In this document: positions 41,305 to 50,674 of the stretch, piece by piece
Layout: the number at the start of each line of letters is the position of its first letter
Position numbering within the stretch: position 1 is the stretch's first letter
Origin: Maritalea sp047634455
GTDB lineage: Bacteria > Pseudomonadota > Alphaproteobacteria > Rhizobiales > Devosiaceae
Direction: 5' to 3'
Assembly (NCBI RefSeq): GCF_047634455.1
Contig: NZ_JBLIAI010000008.1
Location: 1-64,000 of the forward strand
Length of the DNA stretch: 64,000 nt
The notes under the pieces: model-generated
What the model was told of the DNA's origin: nothing
The model's input: only the letters and a program-made list of their open reading frames with translations
The model's database searches: none
Position numbers and translations under genes: made by a program

Positions 41305-41648
41305 TATTGTAGCTCCTCCAAATCAAGGAACAATCGCCCGTCGCGCACCTGAATAGTAAAGGTACGGGTTTCCCCTTCATCGGCACCTTGGGCTTGCCCC
41401 GAACTTAATGAAATGACCCAATTGTGCATCGGGCAAGTGACACAGCCATCATGCACAATGCCCTGGCTTAAGGGACCGTGTTTGTGTGGACATTTATCTT
41501 CCAGTGCAAAAAATTGATCATCTGCGGTGCGAAAAATTGCGACCGTGAGATCGCCTTTATTGACGCAGCGTGCACCCCGTTGCGGCACATCGTCGGTCGC
41601 GCCGACATCGACCCAGTTTTGAGATAAAGCAAGTGAAACCATGCTCAT
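41304..41648 (-). CDS. nirD: Assimilatory nitrite reductase small subunit
   Basis: NirD of 114 residues, a Rieske-fold partner of NirB. Unlike many NirD proteins it keeps a full set of Rieske ligands, Cys53 and His55 in 'CPHKHG' and Cys72 and His75 in 'CPMHNW', so it could bind a [2Fe-2S] cluster. It overlaps nirB by 4 bases. Confidence 0.93.
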   Translation of the reverse strand: MSMVSLALSQNWVDVGATDDVPQRGARCVNKGDLTVAIFRTADDQFFALEDKCPHKHGPLSQGIVHDGCVTCPMHNWVISLSSGQAQGADEGETRTFTIQVRDGRLFLDLEELQ

Positions 41649-44095
41649 TCTGCAGCCTCCAGATTTAGTGTGGCCAGTGGATTAAACTCGTGTTTGTCTT
41701 TGCCGGACACCCGTTCAGACCACGGGTCCACCTGCGCAAACTTTTGGCTGAACACAAATCGATCGAAATAGTTCTGACGGCGCTCTTCATCGTCCATCAC
41801 TTGTTTTCGGATTTCATCCAACCCAATCCGCGCAGCCCATTTATAAATCCGCTCAAGGTAGAAACCCTGTTCCCGATACATCTGCGTCAGCGCGACAACA
41901 TGCTCCAACGCTTGAGTTTCTGTGGTGACATTGCCAAGTACTTGAGTGCCCTTGATGTCGAGCCCCGCAGCGCCTGCGAAGTGGATTTCATAGCCGCTAT
42001 CAACACAGATGATGCCAATGTCCTTACAAGTGGCTTCGGCGCAATTGCGCGGACAACCAGAAACGGCAAGTTTTAGTTTTGCAGGTGTCCAAGACCCCCA
42101 CATGAATTTTTCAAGTTTTATGCCTAAGCCCGTGCTGTCTTGTGTGCCAAACCGACACCAATCGCTACCAACGCAGGTTTTGACTGTACGCAGGCCCTTT
42201 GCATAGGCCTGACCGGACACAAACCCGGCCTTGCCCAAATCTGCCCAAACGGCGGGCAGGTCATGCTTTTTGATGCCCAGCATATCAATGCGCTGACCGC
42301 CAGTGACTTTGACCGCCGGAATATCAAATTTATCAACAACATCGGCGATGGCGCGTAGCTCGGTCGATGAAGTCATGCCGCCCCACATGCGCGGGACAAC
42401 AGAGTAGGTGCCGTCTTTTTGAATGTTGGCGTGTACCCGCTCGTTGATGTAGCGGGATTGATAATCGTCTGCGTAAATGTCCGGCCAATCGCACACCAAA
42501 TAATAGTTGAGCGCAGGTCGACATTTGGCGCACCCGCAAGATGTCTTCCATTGCAACTCTTGCATCACCGCTGGGATGGTTTTGAGCTCTTTCGCTTTGA
42601 TCAAGCGCCGTACATCGCCATGGCCCAAATCAGTGCATTTGCACATGGATTGCTGTGCATTTGAATCAAAACTGTCGCCCAATGTCAGCGCCATCAATTG
42701 CTCGACCAACCCGGTGCAGGTGCCGCAAGATGCAGACGCTTTTGTGTGGGCGCGCACCTCATCCAAAGTGGTGAGGCCTTTTTCGTTTATCGTGCCGACG
42801 ATTTTAGATTTGCAAATGCCATTGCAGCCGCAGATTTCTGCATCATCGGGCAACGCTGCAACGGCCGCCATGGGGTCCATTGCGGCCCCACCTTGATAGG
42901 CTTGGCCAAAGATTAAAGTGTCTCGCATTTCTGAGACATCGGTCCCTTTTTTCTTGAGATCATTGAACCACGCCCCGTCGCTTGTTTCACCATATAGAAC
43001 CGTGCCGATGATCCTATTGTCTTGCAGGATGATGCGTTTGTAGATCCCCGCATTTGCATCCCGCAATACGATCTCGTCGCGGTCTTCACCTTCGGCAAAG
43101 TCTCCAACCGAGAACAGGTCAATGCCGGTCACTTTGAGTTTGGTCGCCGTATCTTGATGCTGAAACTTCTGGCTGTCATCACCGCTTAAAGTATGCGCCG
43201 CGATCCGTGCCATTTCATAAAGCGGGGCAACTAGTCCATAGACTTGACCGTCGATTTCTGCGCATTCACCCAGTGACAAAATATCGGGGTCGCTGGTGCG
43301 CATTTGAGGATCAACCACAATGCCGCGATTGACGTTAAGCCCGGCTGCGGTGCCTATGCCGCCATTTGGTCGAATGCCCACAGCCATGACAACCAACGAA
43401 CAATCAATCACCTCACCATTTTCAAGCTCAAGCCCTTCGACTTTTTTGTCGCCCAAAATTCGCTTTGTATTCGCGCCGATTTTAACGGCGATGCCGCGGC
43501 CTTCAAGTTCCTTTTGTAGCAAATAACCAGCGGATGGGTCGAGTTGACGCTCCATCAGCGTGGGCATTAAATGCACAACGGTGACGTCCATACCCCGGTT
43601 TTGCAATCCGGCCGCCGCTTCCAACCCTAAAAGCCCGCCGCCGATCACCACGGCTTTGTCGCGGGCTTGTGCGGCGAGCATCATCGCGGTGACATCATCT
43701 AAATCGCGGTAGGACAAAACCCCCGCCAAGTCATGCCCTGGCACAGGAATGATAAACGGGTTAGAGCCCGTCGCAATCACCAACCGGTCATAAGGGTGTA
43801 TCACCCCATGATCGGAGGTGATGGTTTTGCTTTCCCGATCAATATTGATCACCTTGTGACCTTTATAAAGCATGATGTTATGCTTGATGTACCAGCCGTC
43901 ACCATGGATGATGATCTCTTCAAAGCTCTTTTCGCCGGAAAGAACCGGCGAGAGCATTATCCGGTCGTAATTGACCCGAGGCTCAGCATTGAAAATGGTG
44001 ACGTCATAGGCGTCGGGCGCCAGCTCGAACAGGTGCTCCAGCATCCGGCCCGGGGCCATGCCATTGCCGATAATGACCAATTTTTGTTTTGTCAT
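41645..44095 (-). CDS. nirB: Assimilatory nitrite reductase [NAD(P)H] large subunit
   Basis: Siroheme enzyme that reduces nitrite to ammonium, 816 residues, the normal NirB length. The N-terminal half is a flavoprotein NADH module ('LVIIGNGMAPGRMLEHLFE', 'AVVIGGGLLGLEAAAGLQNRG'). In the middle are BFD-type cysteines ('CGCNGICKSKIVG', 'CGTCTGLVEQLM'). The C-terminal half carries the siroheme/[4Fe-4S] ligands 'CVGSDWCRFGTQDS' and 'SGCPRNCAEATCKDIG'. It receives nitrite from NasA and needs siroheme. Confidence 0.96.
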   Translation of the reverse strand: MTKQKLVIIGNGMAPGRMLEHLFELAPDAYDVTIFNAEPRVNYDRIMLSPVLSGEKSFEEIIIHGDGWYIKHNIMLYKGHKVINIDRESKTITSDHGVIHPYDRLVIATGSNPFIIPVPGHDLAGVLSYRDLDDVTAMMLAAQARDKAVVIGGGLLGLEAAAGLQNRGMDVTVVHLMPTLMERQLDPSAGYLLQKELEGRGIAVKIGANTKRILGDKKVEGLELENGEVIDCSLVVMAVGIRPNGGIGTAAGLNVNRGIVVDPQMRTSDPDILSLGECAEIDGQVYGLVAPLYEMARIAAHTLSGDDSQKFQHQDTATKLKVTGIDLFSVGDFAEGEDRDEIVLRDANAGIYKRIILQDNRIIGTVLYGETSDGAWFNDLKKKGTDVSEMRDTLIFGQAYQGGAAMDPMAAVAALPDDAEICGCNGICKSKIVGTINEKGLTTLDEVRAHTKASASCGTCTGLVEQLMALTLGDSFDSNAQQSMCKCTDLGHGDVRRLIKAKELKTIPAVMQELQWKTSCGCAKCRPALNYYLVCDWPDIYADDYQSRYINERVHANIQKDGTYSVVPRMWGGMTSSTELRAIADVVDKFDIPAVKVTGGQRIDMLGIKKHDLPAVWADLGKAGFVSGQAYAKGLRTVKTCVGSDWCRFGTQDSTGLGIKLEKFMWGSWTPAKLKLAVSGCPRNCAEATCKDIGIICVDSGYEIHFAGAAGLDIKGTQVLGNVTTETQALEHVVALTQMYREQGFYLERIYKWAARIGLDEIRKQVMDDEERRQNYFDRFVFSQKFAQVDPWSERVSGKDKHEFNPLATLNLEAAE

Positions 44096-44104
44096 AAGTG
44101 CCTC

Positions 44105-45859
44105 CTATTCAGCTGCAGCAACTGAAGTTGCGCGCTGTCGCGCAATCCGCGTGGCGCGTTTTTGTTTGATCGCAATCAATTGTTCGTCGCTTGGGTCTGC
44201 GCCGCCTTCATAGGCCGCCAAAAACGCGAGCAGCTCTTCGCGATAGGCGTAATAATCAGGGTGATCCAAAAGCGCTTTGCGTGACCGTGGGCGTGGTAAA
44301 TCAACGTCCATGATGTTGCCGATTTTGGCGTTCGGGCCGTTCGACATCATCACCACCCGGTCAGCGAGCAATATCGCTTCATCCACATCATGGGTCACGC
44401 AAATGGCGGTGACTTTTGTGCGTTTCCACACATCCATCAGAACGTCTTGCAATTCCCAGCGGGTTAAGCTGTCGAGCATGCCAAATGGTTCATCCAACAG
44501 CAGCAATTTTGGCGACAAGGCGAAGGCGCGTGCAATCCCGACACGTTGCTTCATACCGTTGGACAAATCGCCTGCGGAACGGTGCATGCTGTCTTTAAGG
44601 CCAAGTTTTGCAAGGTAATATTCAACCACGTCGCGGCGTTCAGCTTTGCTGGCATCCGGGTAAACTTTATCAACACCCAATTCGACATTTTCATAAGCTG
44701 TAAGCCATGGCATAAGGTTGGGGGCTTGGAACACAACCGCTTTGTCAGGACCTGCATTCGAAATGTGCTGTCCATCCAGAATTATCCCGCCTTCGGTGAT
44801 TTCATTAAGTCCCGCCGCCATCGACAATACAGTCGACTTTCCGCACCCAGAGTGTCCAATTAGGGTGATGAACTCCCCCTTTTTGATTTTCATATCGAAC
44901 CCATCAACAACCTTTAACGGACCTTTGGGTGTCGGGTAGACCTTCTTGAGTTCAGAGAATTCGAGATAGCGCTCTTGGCGACCCGCAGCGCTCAGCTCAG
45001 CGTAGGCTTTTGGCAACCTATCCTGTTTGCCAACTGCAATTGGGGAAATGTCGGGCAGGGTGATCAAGTCTTCGTCAGTTTGTTGCGCGGCTCCAGCGTC
45101 GATCAAATAATCGGTCACTTGTGCGCGCAAATTGATGAAACGCTGATCATTATTCAGCGACGTGCGGTCCCTTGGGCGTTCAATATCGACTTTGAAATGC
45201 GGACCGAGCGTTGCGTTTGGCCCCGGTGTAAGCGGGATAATGCGGTCAGCCAACAAAATCGCTTCATCCACGTCGTTGGTGATCAGGATAATGGTTTTCT
45301 TTTCGCGTTCACAAATCTCGGCAAATTCATCTTGCAGCTTTGCGCGGGTCAGGGCGTCAAGCGCAGACAGAGGCTCATCGAGCAGCAATATTTCCGGCTG
45401 CATGGCCAAAGCCCGGGCCACCGCCACTCGTTGCCGCATACCGCCGGACAATTCAGCGGGTTTGCGACTAGCTGCATGGCTAAGCCCAACCATATCGATA
45501 TAGCGGTCTACAATTTCTTTTCGTTCAGCTTTTGGCTTGCTTCTGAAAACTTGATCAACCGCAAGGCTGACATTGCCTTCAACCGTGAGCCACGGCATCA
45601 GGGAATAAGACTGAAACACGACACCGCGTTCTGGTCCCGGACCGTTTATTTCTTTGCCGCGATAAATCACTCCACCTTGTGTGGGTTTTTGCAAACCAGC
45701 AAGCGCCGAAATAAGGGTGGTTTTGCCAGTGCCAGAGAACCCAACGATGGCGATGAACTCTCCCTCTTCGACTTTAAGGTCAATGTCAGTGAGGACTTCC
45801 TGACATTGCTCCCCTTCGCCGAAATGCACTGACAAATGTGAGATTTCCAATATCGTCAT
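44105..45859 (-). CDS. Fused double ATP-binding subunit of the nitrate ABC transporter
   Basis: A 584-residue fusion of two NrtD-type ATPase domains. Domain 1 (about 1-230) has Walker A 'GFSGTGKTT' at 40, signature LSGGM at 137, Walker B 'ILLLDEP', but Asn195 replaces the H-loop His ('LITNDVDEA'). Domain 2 (about 300-530) has 'GHSGCGKST' at 335, an altered signature LSNGM at 432, and a normal His490 ('VTHDVDEA'). The fusion powers nitrate import with NrtA and NrtB. It lacks the NrtA-like sensor domain of cyanobacterial NrtC, so the name nrtC or nrtD alone would mislead. Confidence 0.93.
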   Translation of the reverse strand: MTILEISHLSVHFGEGEQCQEVLTDIDLKVEEGEFIAIVGFSGTGKTTLISALAGLQKPTQGGVIYRGKEINGPGPERGVVFQSYSLMPWLTVEGNVSLAVDQVFRSKPKAERKEIVDRYIDMVGLSHAASRKPAELSGGMRQRVAVARALAMQPEILLLDEPLSALDALTRAKLQDEFAEICEREKKTIILITNDVDEAILLADRIIPLTPGPNATLGPHFKVDIERPRDRTSLNNDQRFINLRAQVTDYLIDAGAAQQTDEDLITLPDISPIAVGKQDRLPKAYAELSAAGRQERYLEFSELKKVYPTPKGPLKVVDGFDMKIKKGEFITLIGHSGCGKSTVLSMAAGLNEITEGGIILDGQHISNAGPDKAVVFQAPNLMPWLTAYENVELGVDKVYPDASKAERRDVVEYYLAKLGLKDSMHRSAGDLSNGMKQRVGIARAFALSPKLLLLDEPFGMLDSLTRWELQDVLMDVWKRTKVTAICVTHDVDEAILLADRVVMMSNGPNAKIGNIMDVDLPRPRSRKALLDHPDYYAYREELLAFLAAYEGGADPSDEQLIAIKQKRATRIARQRATSVAAAE

Positions 45860-45870
45860 GCGCGCGCCCC

Positions 45871-46950
45871 TTACCTGTTCGCCGAGAAGGTGAACGCGCG
45901 TTGGAGCGCAAACATCAGGCGGTCGAGCATGAAGCCAACAATGCCGATGGTCAGCACCGCCACCATGATTTTAGCCAGCGACTGGGAAGAGCCGTTTTGA
46001 AACTCGTCCCATACGAATTTACCAAGGCCAGGGTTTTGCGCCAACATTTCAGCGGCGATCAGCACCATCCACCCCACACCAAGCGATAGCCGTAGGCCTG
46101 TAAAGATCAACGGCAAGGATGATGGCAAAACCAACTTCGTGATGGTCTTGTAAGTTGGCAATTGCAGCACTTTACCCACATTCATCAGCTCCTTATCGAC
46201 CGAGGCAACACCCAAGGCGGTGTTAATCAGGGATGGCCAGAGTGAGCAAAGGGTTACGGTGACAGCAGAAGTCACCAAGGATTTTGACAGCCAGTCGACC
46301 GGATTCACGTAAGTCGCAGATATAATCATCGTAACGATTGGCAACCATGCAAGCGGCGATACCGGTTTAAAGATCTGAATGAGCGGATTGATCGCGCCGT
46401 TGAAGGTTTTGGACAGTCCCGATGCAATGCCCAAAGGGACAGCAATGATGGTTGCGATGAAAAAGCCCAACGCCACAGTGATCAGCGATGTAAAAATCTG
46501 ATCGATATAGGTCGGTTTGCCTGTGTAGTTACGGGTTTTGACTTTATCCTTCTTGCCGTCTGCAACCAGCTTGGCATTGCGCTCGTCTTGGCGCTGATAA
46601 AAGGCGTCCGCTTTTTCGCGTTCGCGTATGTGGTCAGCCCACAGATTCTGTGCTTGCTCAGCGACCTGCAAAGGACCTGGAATGGCACCAAGCGATGTTT
46701 GAACTGTGGGAGCCAAAGCCGCCCATGCCAATAAGAACATCACAATGCCCAACAGCGGAACAAACAGCACTTGTTTCAAAACAGGCAGTTGCTCGCGTGG
46801 GCTTTCGCCTGCTGCCATTTTTAGGAACGGCGTGAGCCATGCAAATCCAAACGCTTCAAGCCAAGAGCTTGCTTTGTTGATCCAGGCAAGGGCAATTTGC
46901 CTGAATGATCGTTCTGGATGCCCCTGGGTTGATGCGGAAATATCAGCCAT
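45871..46950 (-). CDS. nrtB: Nitrate ABC transporter permease
   Basis: BPD-type permease of 359 residues with about six or seven helices. The coupling segment 'ASVDKELMNVGKVLQLPTYKTITKLVLPSSLPLIFTGLRL' and 'GVGWMVLIAAEMLAQNPGLGKFVWDEFQNG' are those of NrtB/TauC permeases. A charged stretch about residues 105-155 lies between the first and second helices. The start is ATG 46950 rather than a TTG three codons earlier. It is 11 bases ahead of the ATPase gene. Confidence 0.93.
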   Translation of the reverse strand: MADISASTQGHPERSFRQIALAWINKASSWLEAFGFAWLTPFLKMAAGESPREQLPVLKQVLFVPLLGIVMFLLAWAALAPTVQTSLGAIPGPLQVAEQAQNLWADHIREREKADAFYQRQDERNAKLVADGKKDKVKTRNYTGKPTYIDQIFTSLITVALGFFIATIIAVPLGIASGLSKTFNGAINPLIQIFKPVSPLAWLPIVTMIISATYVNPVDWLSKSLVTSAVTVTLCSLWPSLINTALGVASVDKELMNVGKVLQLPTYKTITKLVLPSSLPLIFTGLRLSLGVGWMVLIAAEMLAQNPGLGKFVWDEFQNGSSQSLAKIMVAVLTIGIVGFMLDRLMFALQRAFTFSANR

Positions 46951-47031
46951 GATTGTCAAACCTTATTTTATGTGGAAATGTCGCTGGCCGACAGGCAATG
47001 GGGTCGCCCACCGGCCAACGCCCTCCGCGCC

Positions 47032-48438
47032 CTACCTATCGTCTTGTTCGACAAGTTGATCGGTCTTTAGGCCGATTTGTAAGCTGTCGAGATAGGCGTT
47101 GGGCTTATTTGCATCGAACGCAATACCGTCGATGAAATCAGATGCTGGGGTGGGTGCTTTGTAGCCGTTGCTGTTCCACGGCACCTCCGCTTCACTAACA
47201 TAGCCTTCGTCCATCAGCATTTTTGCCGCTTGCAAATAGATGTCTGGGCGGTAAACACTTTTCGCCACATCTTGATACCAAGCATCGTCTTTTTGCTCGG
47301 CGATTTGGCCCCAGCGCCGCATTTGCGTGAGGTACCAAACGGCATCTGAATAGAACGGGAAAGTTGCGTTGTAGCGATAAAACACATTGAAATCCGGCAC
47401 GGCGCGCCTGTCGCCTTTTTCATATTCAAATGTGCCAGTCATTGACGCGGCAATAACCTCTTCGTCTGCGCCCACATATTCTGAGCGCGCCAATATTTCC
47501 ACAGCCTCTGCTCGGTTTGCGTTGTCGTTCTCGTCGAGCCATTTCGCGGCGCGAATGAGCGCTTTGGTGAGGGCTAATGTGGTGTTTGGATATTTTTCGG
47601 TAAATTCCTTGGTGAGGCCAAAGACCTTCTCTGGGTTGTTCTTCCAGATCTCAAAGTCAGTGATCACCGGCACACCAATGCCTTTGAACACGGCGGCTTG
47701 GTTCCAAGGTTCCCCAACGCTATAACCGTGAATGGTGCCCGCTTCCAAAGTCGATGGCATTTGCGGCGGAGGCGTTACGGACAAATAGGCTTCAGCATCA
47801 ATTTGCCCGGATGTGTCTGAGGGAGAATAAAACCCGGGGTGGATGCCGCCCGCTGCCAACCAGTAACGCAATTCATAATTGTGGGTCGACACCGGGAACA
47901 CCATCCCCATATTGAATGTTTTACTGTCAGCCTTAAATTGCTCAATTACAGGTTTGAGCGCCGCGGCGCTGATAGGATGAATTGGTTTGTCTGCCTCGTC
48001 ATAGGCAATATACGGCTTCATCATTTCCCAAACTTCATTGGAAACTGTGATGCCATTGCCGTTCAAATCCATCGAAAACGGGGTGATAATGTGGGCCTTA
48101 GTACCGTAACCGATAGTTGCGGCGAGAGGCTGACCCGCCAACATATGTGCGCCATCCAATTCGCCAGTTATGGTGCGGTCCAGCAGCACTTTCCAATTTG
48201 CTTGCGGTTCAAGAGTTACGTACAGCCCTTCGTCCTCAAAATACCCCTTTTCATAGGCAATGGCCAAAGGGGCCATGTCAGTTAGCTTGATAAATCCAAG
48301 GCGTAGCTCGTCTTTTTCAACGTCCAGCATTTCAGCAAAGGCATCGCCGCTAAAGCTTAAAAGTGCCGCAGCACTCACAAGCAAAGTCGCAGTGAGTTGA
48401 GGGATAATGGATCTTTTTATGACGCTCACAGATGTCAA
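47032..48438 (-). CDS. nrtA: Nitrate ABC transporter substrate-binding protein
   Basis: Nitrate/nitrite receptor of the NrtA/CmpA family, about 468 residues. I place the start at TTG 48438, seven bases behind AAAGGA; a GTG at 48429 is the alternative, while the longer frame to 48579 covers the divergent promoter region. A signal peptide ends near 'SGDAFAEML' and there is no lipobox. 'LRLGFIKLTDMAPLAIAYEKGYFEDEGL', 'DRTITGELDGAHMLAGQPLA' and 'GTIHGYSVGEPWNQAAV' are diagnostic. It is the first gene of the nitrate operon. Confidence 0.93.
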   Translation of the reverse strand: MTSVSVIKRSIIPQLTATLLVSAAALLSFSGDAFAEMLDVEKDELRLGFIKLTDMAPLAIAYEKGYFEDEGLYVTLEPQANWKVLLDRTITGELDGAHMLAGQPLAATIGYGTKAHIITPFSMDLNGNGITVSNEVWEMMKPYIAYDEADKPIHPISAAALKPVIEQFKADSKTFNMGMVFPVSTHNYELRYWLAAGGIHPGFYSPSDTSGQIDAEAYLSVTPPPQMPSTLEAGTIHGYSVGEPWNQAAVFKGIGVPVITDFEIWKNNPEKVFGLTKEFTEKYPNTTLALTKALIRAAKWLDENDNANRAEAVEILARSEYVGADEEVIAASMTGTFEYEKGDRRAVPDFNVFYRYNATFPFYSDAVWYLTQMRRWGQIAEQKDDAWYQDVAKSVYRPDIYLQAAKMLMDEGYVSEAEVPWNSNGYKAPTPASDFIDGIAFDANKPNAYLDSLQIGLKTDQLVEQDDR

Positions 48439-48548
48439 TTTGGGTCCTTTCTGGATCTGCAATTCGCAAGGAATGCGACCACTTCGTGTCAGTACAGTTG
48501 ACCTAAATTGAAGATGCCAAATGCTGGTGATGTTGTCTGCTGCTAAAA

Positions 48549-48563
48549 AACACGCTAAGTGTT
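48549..48563. promoter_or_regulatory. Inverted repeat between nrtA and the LysR gene
   Basis: AACAC-GCTAA-GTGTT, a 15-bp dyad with the spacing of LysR-type sites. It lies 34 bases upstream of the LysR-type regulator gene and about 110 from nrtA, so it is a candidate self-regulating site. Confidence 0.5.
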
Positions 48564-48596
48564 GCAAAAAACGCACCACTTGGAACGAGGTGACAT

Positions 48597-49487
48597 ATGC
48601 GACACATGCTCGCCCTTAAATTTATCGACGCCGTGGCGAAAGCCGGCTCCATTCGTGCCGCTGCTGAAACGATGGCCATTACGCCCTCTGCTCTGAATCG
48701 TCGGATTTTGTCGGTGGAAGAAGAATTGGGCATCGAAATTTTCGAGCGCCATTCGTTGGGCGTTCGGCTCAATAGTGCGGGCGAATTGTTCATCCAACAT
48801 ATACGTGCGCAAATGGCGGACCTGGAACGTGTGCGATCTCGTATCGCAGATTTGTCCGGCGTGCGGCTTGGGCATGTGCGTATTGCCACAACCAGGGGAG
48901 TTGGTGCGAACCTGTTGCCCGATCTTATTCAAAATTACAGGGCGCAATTCCCCGGTGTGACATTTTCAATCAACACGCATCGTCGCACGGAAGTGGAGCG
49001 CCAATTGCACAATCTGGATGCTGACATTGCCATTGTTTTTCAGCCTGTGCGACTGGCGGACATGCACACATTGATCCACATCCAACAGGATATCCATTGT
49101 ATCCTGTCTCCCGACCATCCGTTGGCAAAGCGCAAAATATTACGGCTGGTTGACTGTTTGGAACACAACCCGCTTTTGCCGCCGCGCGGCAGCGGCGTTC
49201 GCGAACTCGTGGAAGCAGCGGCCGTAAAAAAAGGGCTGAACTGCACACCAGCGGTTGAAGCTGATGATGCGTCGCTCTTGATGAACCTTGCTTATAGGAG
49301 TGGGGGCGTAGCCTTCAGCTATCCCCATGCTGACGGGAAATCGGCTGAAGATGGTTTGTTGCGTGTCCCTTTGCATAGTGGAGAAATTGACCCAGGATTC
49401 TTGTTTGTTGGACAATTGCACAAGCGCACATTGCCCGTTGCAGCCAGCAAGTTCGTTGAAGAATTACGCAAGGCATTAGACAGCTAA
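48597..49487 (+). CDS. LysR-family transcriptional regulator
   Basis: A 296-residue LTTR. The N-terminal winged helix is 'ALKFIDAVAKAGSIRAAAETMAITPSALNRRILSVEEELGIEIFERH', and an effector domain fills the rest. The start ATG has GAGG six bases upstream. It is divergent from nrtA, so it may control the nitrate operon, but it does not closely look like the Cbl/NtcB type and the next gene is an amino-acid receptor. Target unknown. Confidence 0.9.
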   Translation: MRHMLALKFIDAVAKAGSIRAAAETMAITPSALNRRILSVEEELGIEIFERHSLGVRLNSAGELFIQHIRAQMADLERVRSRIADLSGVRLGHVRIATTRGVGANLLPDLIQNYRAQFPGVTFSINTHRRTEVERQLHNLDADIAIVFQPVRLADMHTLIHIQQDIHCILSPDHPLAKRKILRLVDCLEHNPLLPPRGSGVRELVEAAAVKKGLNCTPAVEADDASLLMNLAYRSGGVAFSYPHADGKSAEDGLLRVPLHSGEIDPGFLFVGQLHKRTLPVAASKFVEELRKALDS

Positions 49488-49526
49488 TGCCAAATCGTTT
49501 GCGATAACTAGGGTTGAGCGCAACGA

Positions 49527-49562
49527 TGTTTCAACATCTGTAATTTATGATCTGTTGAAACA
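49527..49562. promoter_or_regulatory. Two facing 10-bp palindromic sites upstream of the amino-acid receptor
   Basis: TGTTTCAACA (49527-49536) and TGTTGAAACA (49553-49562) are exact reverse complements, and each is itself of the form TGTT-NN-AACA. The centres are 26 bp apart, and the second ends 53 bases before the gene. Either a tandem operator or a hairpin in the leader. Confidence 0.5.
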
Positions 49563-49615
49563 ATGCTGTACAAAAAAGCCGATTTTCGACGGCAATGCTA
49601 GGCTAGGAATTTGAT

Positions 49616-50635
49616 GTGAACATGATTTTGAAGGCTTTCCTTTTGGCACTGACATTGGTCGCCATGACACTTTCTGCACGCGCAAACACATTAGAAACAG
49701 TCAAATCCCGCGGACAATTATTGTGCGGGGTAAACACGGAACTGGTTGGATTTGCATTCCAACAACCCAATGGCGAATGGTCGGGTTTTGATGTTGATTT
49801 CTGCCGTGCCCTGACCGCCGCCATTTTTGGCTCGCCAGACAAGGTGCAGTTTGTGCCTTTGACGGCCAAAGAGAGACTGCCTGCGCTACAAAACGGCGTC
49901 ATCGATGTTTTGTCGAGAAATACAACTTGGACATTTTCGCGTGACAACAAAGAGAAGTTAAATTTTGTTGGCGTATCTTACTATGACGGTCAGGGGTTTA
50001 TGATCGCTAAAAAGGTGGGTATCGAATCAGCAAAAGACCTCAACGGCGCAAGCATTTGCGTTCAAACCAGCACAACCACAGAATTGAACCTGTTCGATTT
50101 TTTTCAAGCCAACAAAATTAAGTTTGTGCCGATCCAGATTGCAGAAGTGCGAGAGGCAGAGCTGCTCTATTTGAGCGGGAAATGCGATGTCTACACTGCC
50201 GATGCATCTGCGTTGGCAGCGACCAGAGCGAGTTTTGATAACCCCGAAGAACATACCATTTTGCCCGAGATCATTTCAAAAGAACCGCTCGGCCCCGCCG
50301 TGCGACATGGCGACGAGCAATGGACTGATCTGGTGCGCTGGACGCTTAACGCGCTCATTGCAGCAGAAGAATATGGGATTACCTCTGACAATGTCCAGAC
50401 ATTGGCGAAAAACACCACCAGCCCAGACATAGCGCGGCTGCTCGGTACCCAAGACAGTCTTGGAACCCAACTTGGTTTAAAAACAGACTGGGTTGTTTCA
50501 GTGCTTAATGCCACCGGAAATTATGGCGAGATCTTTGAAAGAAACATTGGCAAAAACACACCAGTTGGCCTGTCCCGCGGATTGAACGCGCAATGGCGTG
50601 ACGGCGGCCTGCTTTACGCTGCGCCCTTTAGGTGA
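49616..50635 (+). CDS. Amino-acid ABC transporter substrate-binding protein (AapJ-like), orphan
   Basis: Periplasmic receptor of about 339 residues with a signal peptide ending 'SARA'. 'TLETVKSRGQLLCGVNTELVGFAFQQPNGEWSGFDVDFCRALTAAIFG' and 'VLSRNTTWTFSRDNKEKLNFVGVSYYDGQGFMI' match AapJ, the general L-amino-acid receptor of rhizobia. The start is GTG 49616 or ATG 49622. No permease or ATPase genes are adjacent, so it must work with a transporter elsewhere or have a sensing role. Confidence 0.9.
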   Translation: MNMILKAFLLALTLVAMTLSARANTLETVKSRGQLLCGVNTELVGFAFQQPNGEWSGFDVDFCRALTAAIFGSPDKVQFVPLTAKERLPALQNGVIDVLSRNTTWTFSRDNKEKLNFVGVSYYDGQGFMIAKKVGIESAKDLNGASICVQTSTTTELNLFDFFQANKIKFVPIQIAEVREAELLYLSGKCDVYTADASALAATRASFDNPEEHTILPEIISKEPLGPAVRHGDEQWTDLVRWTLNALIAAEEYGITSDNVQTLAKNTTSPDIARLLGTQDSLGTQLGLKTDWVVSVLNATGNYGEIFERNIGKNTPVGLSRGLNAQWRDGGLLYAAPFR

Positions 50636-50674
50636 TCCATAACATTTTTCGTGAGATGTTTTTCAGTAACCTGG

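Noticed and set aside
48439..48596. Sigma-54 promoter for nrtA on the minus strand
   Set aside because: A TTGGCAT is present, but no GC element occurs at the required spacing, so it does not fit.
49616..50635. Complete aapJQMP transporter
   Set aside because: Only the receptor gene is present; the next gene is a minus-strand diguanylate cyclase.
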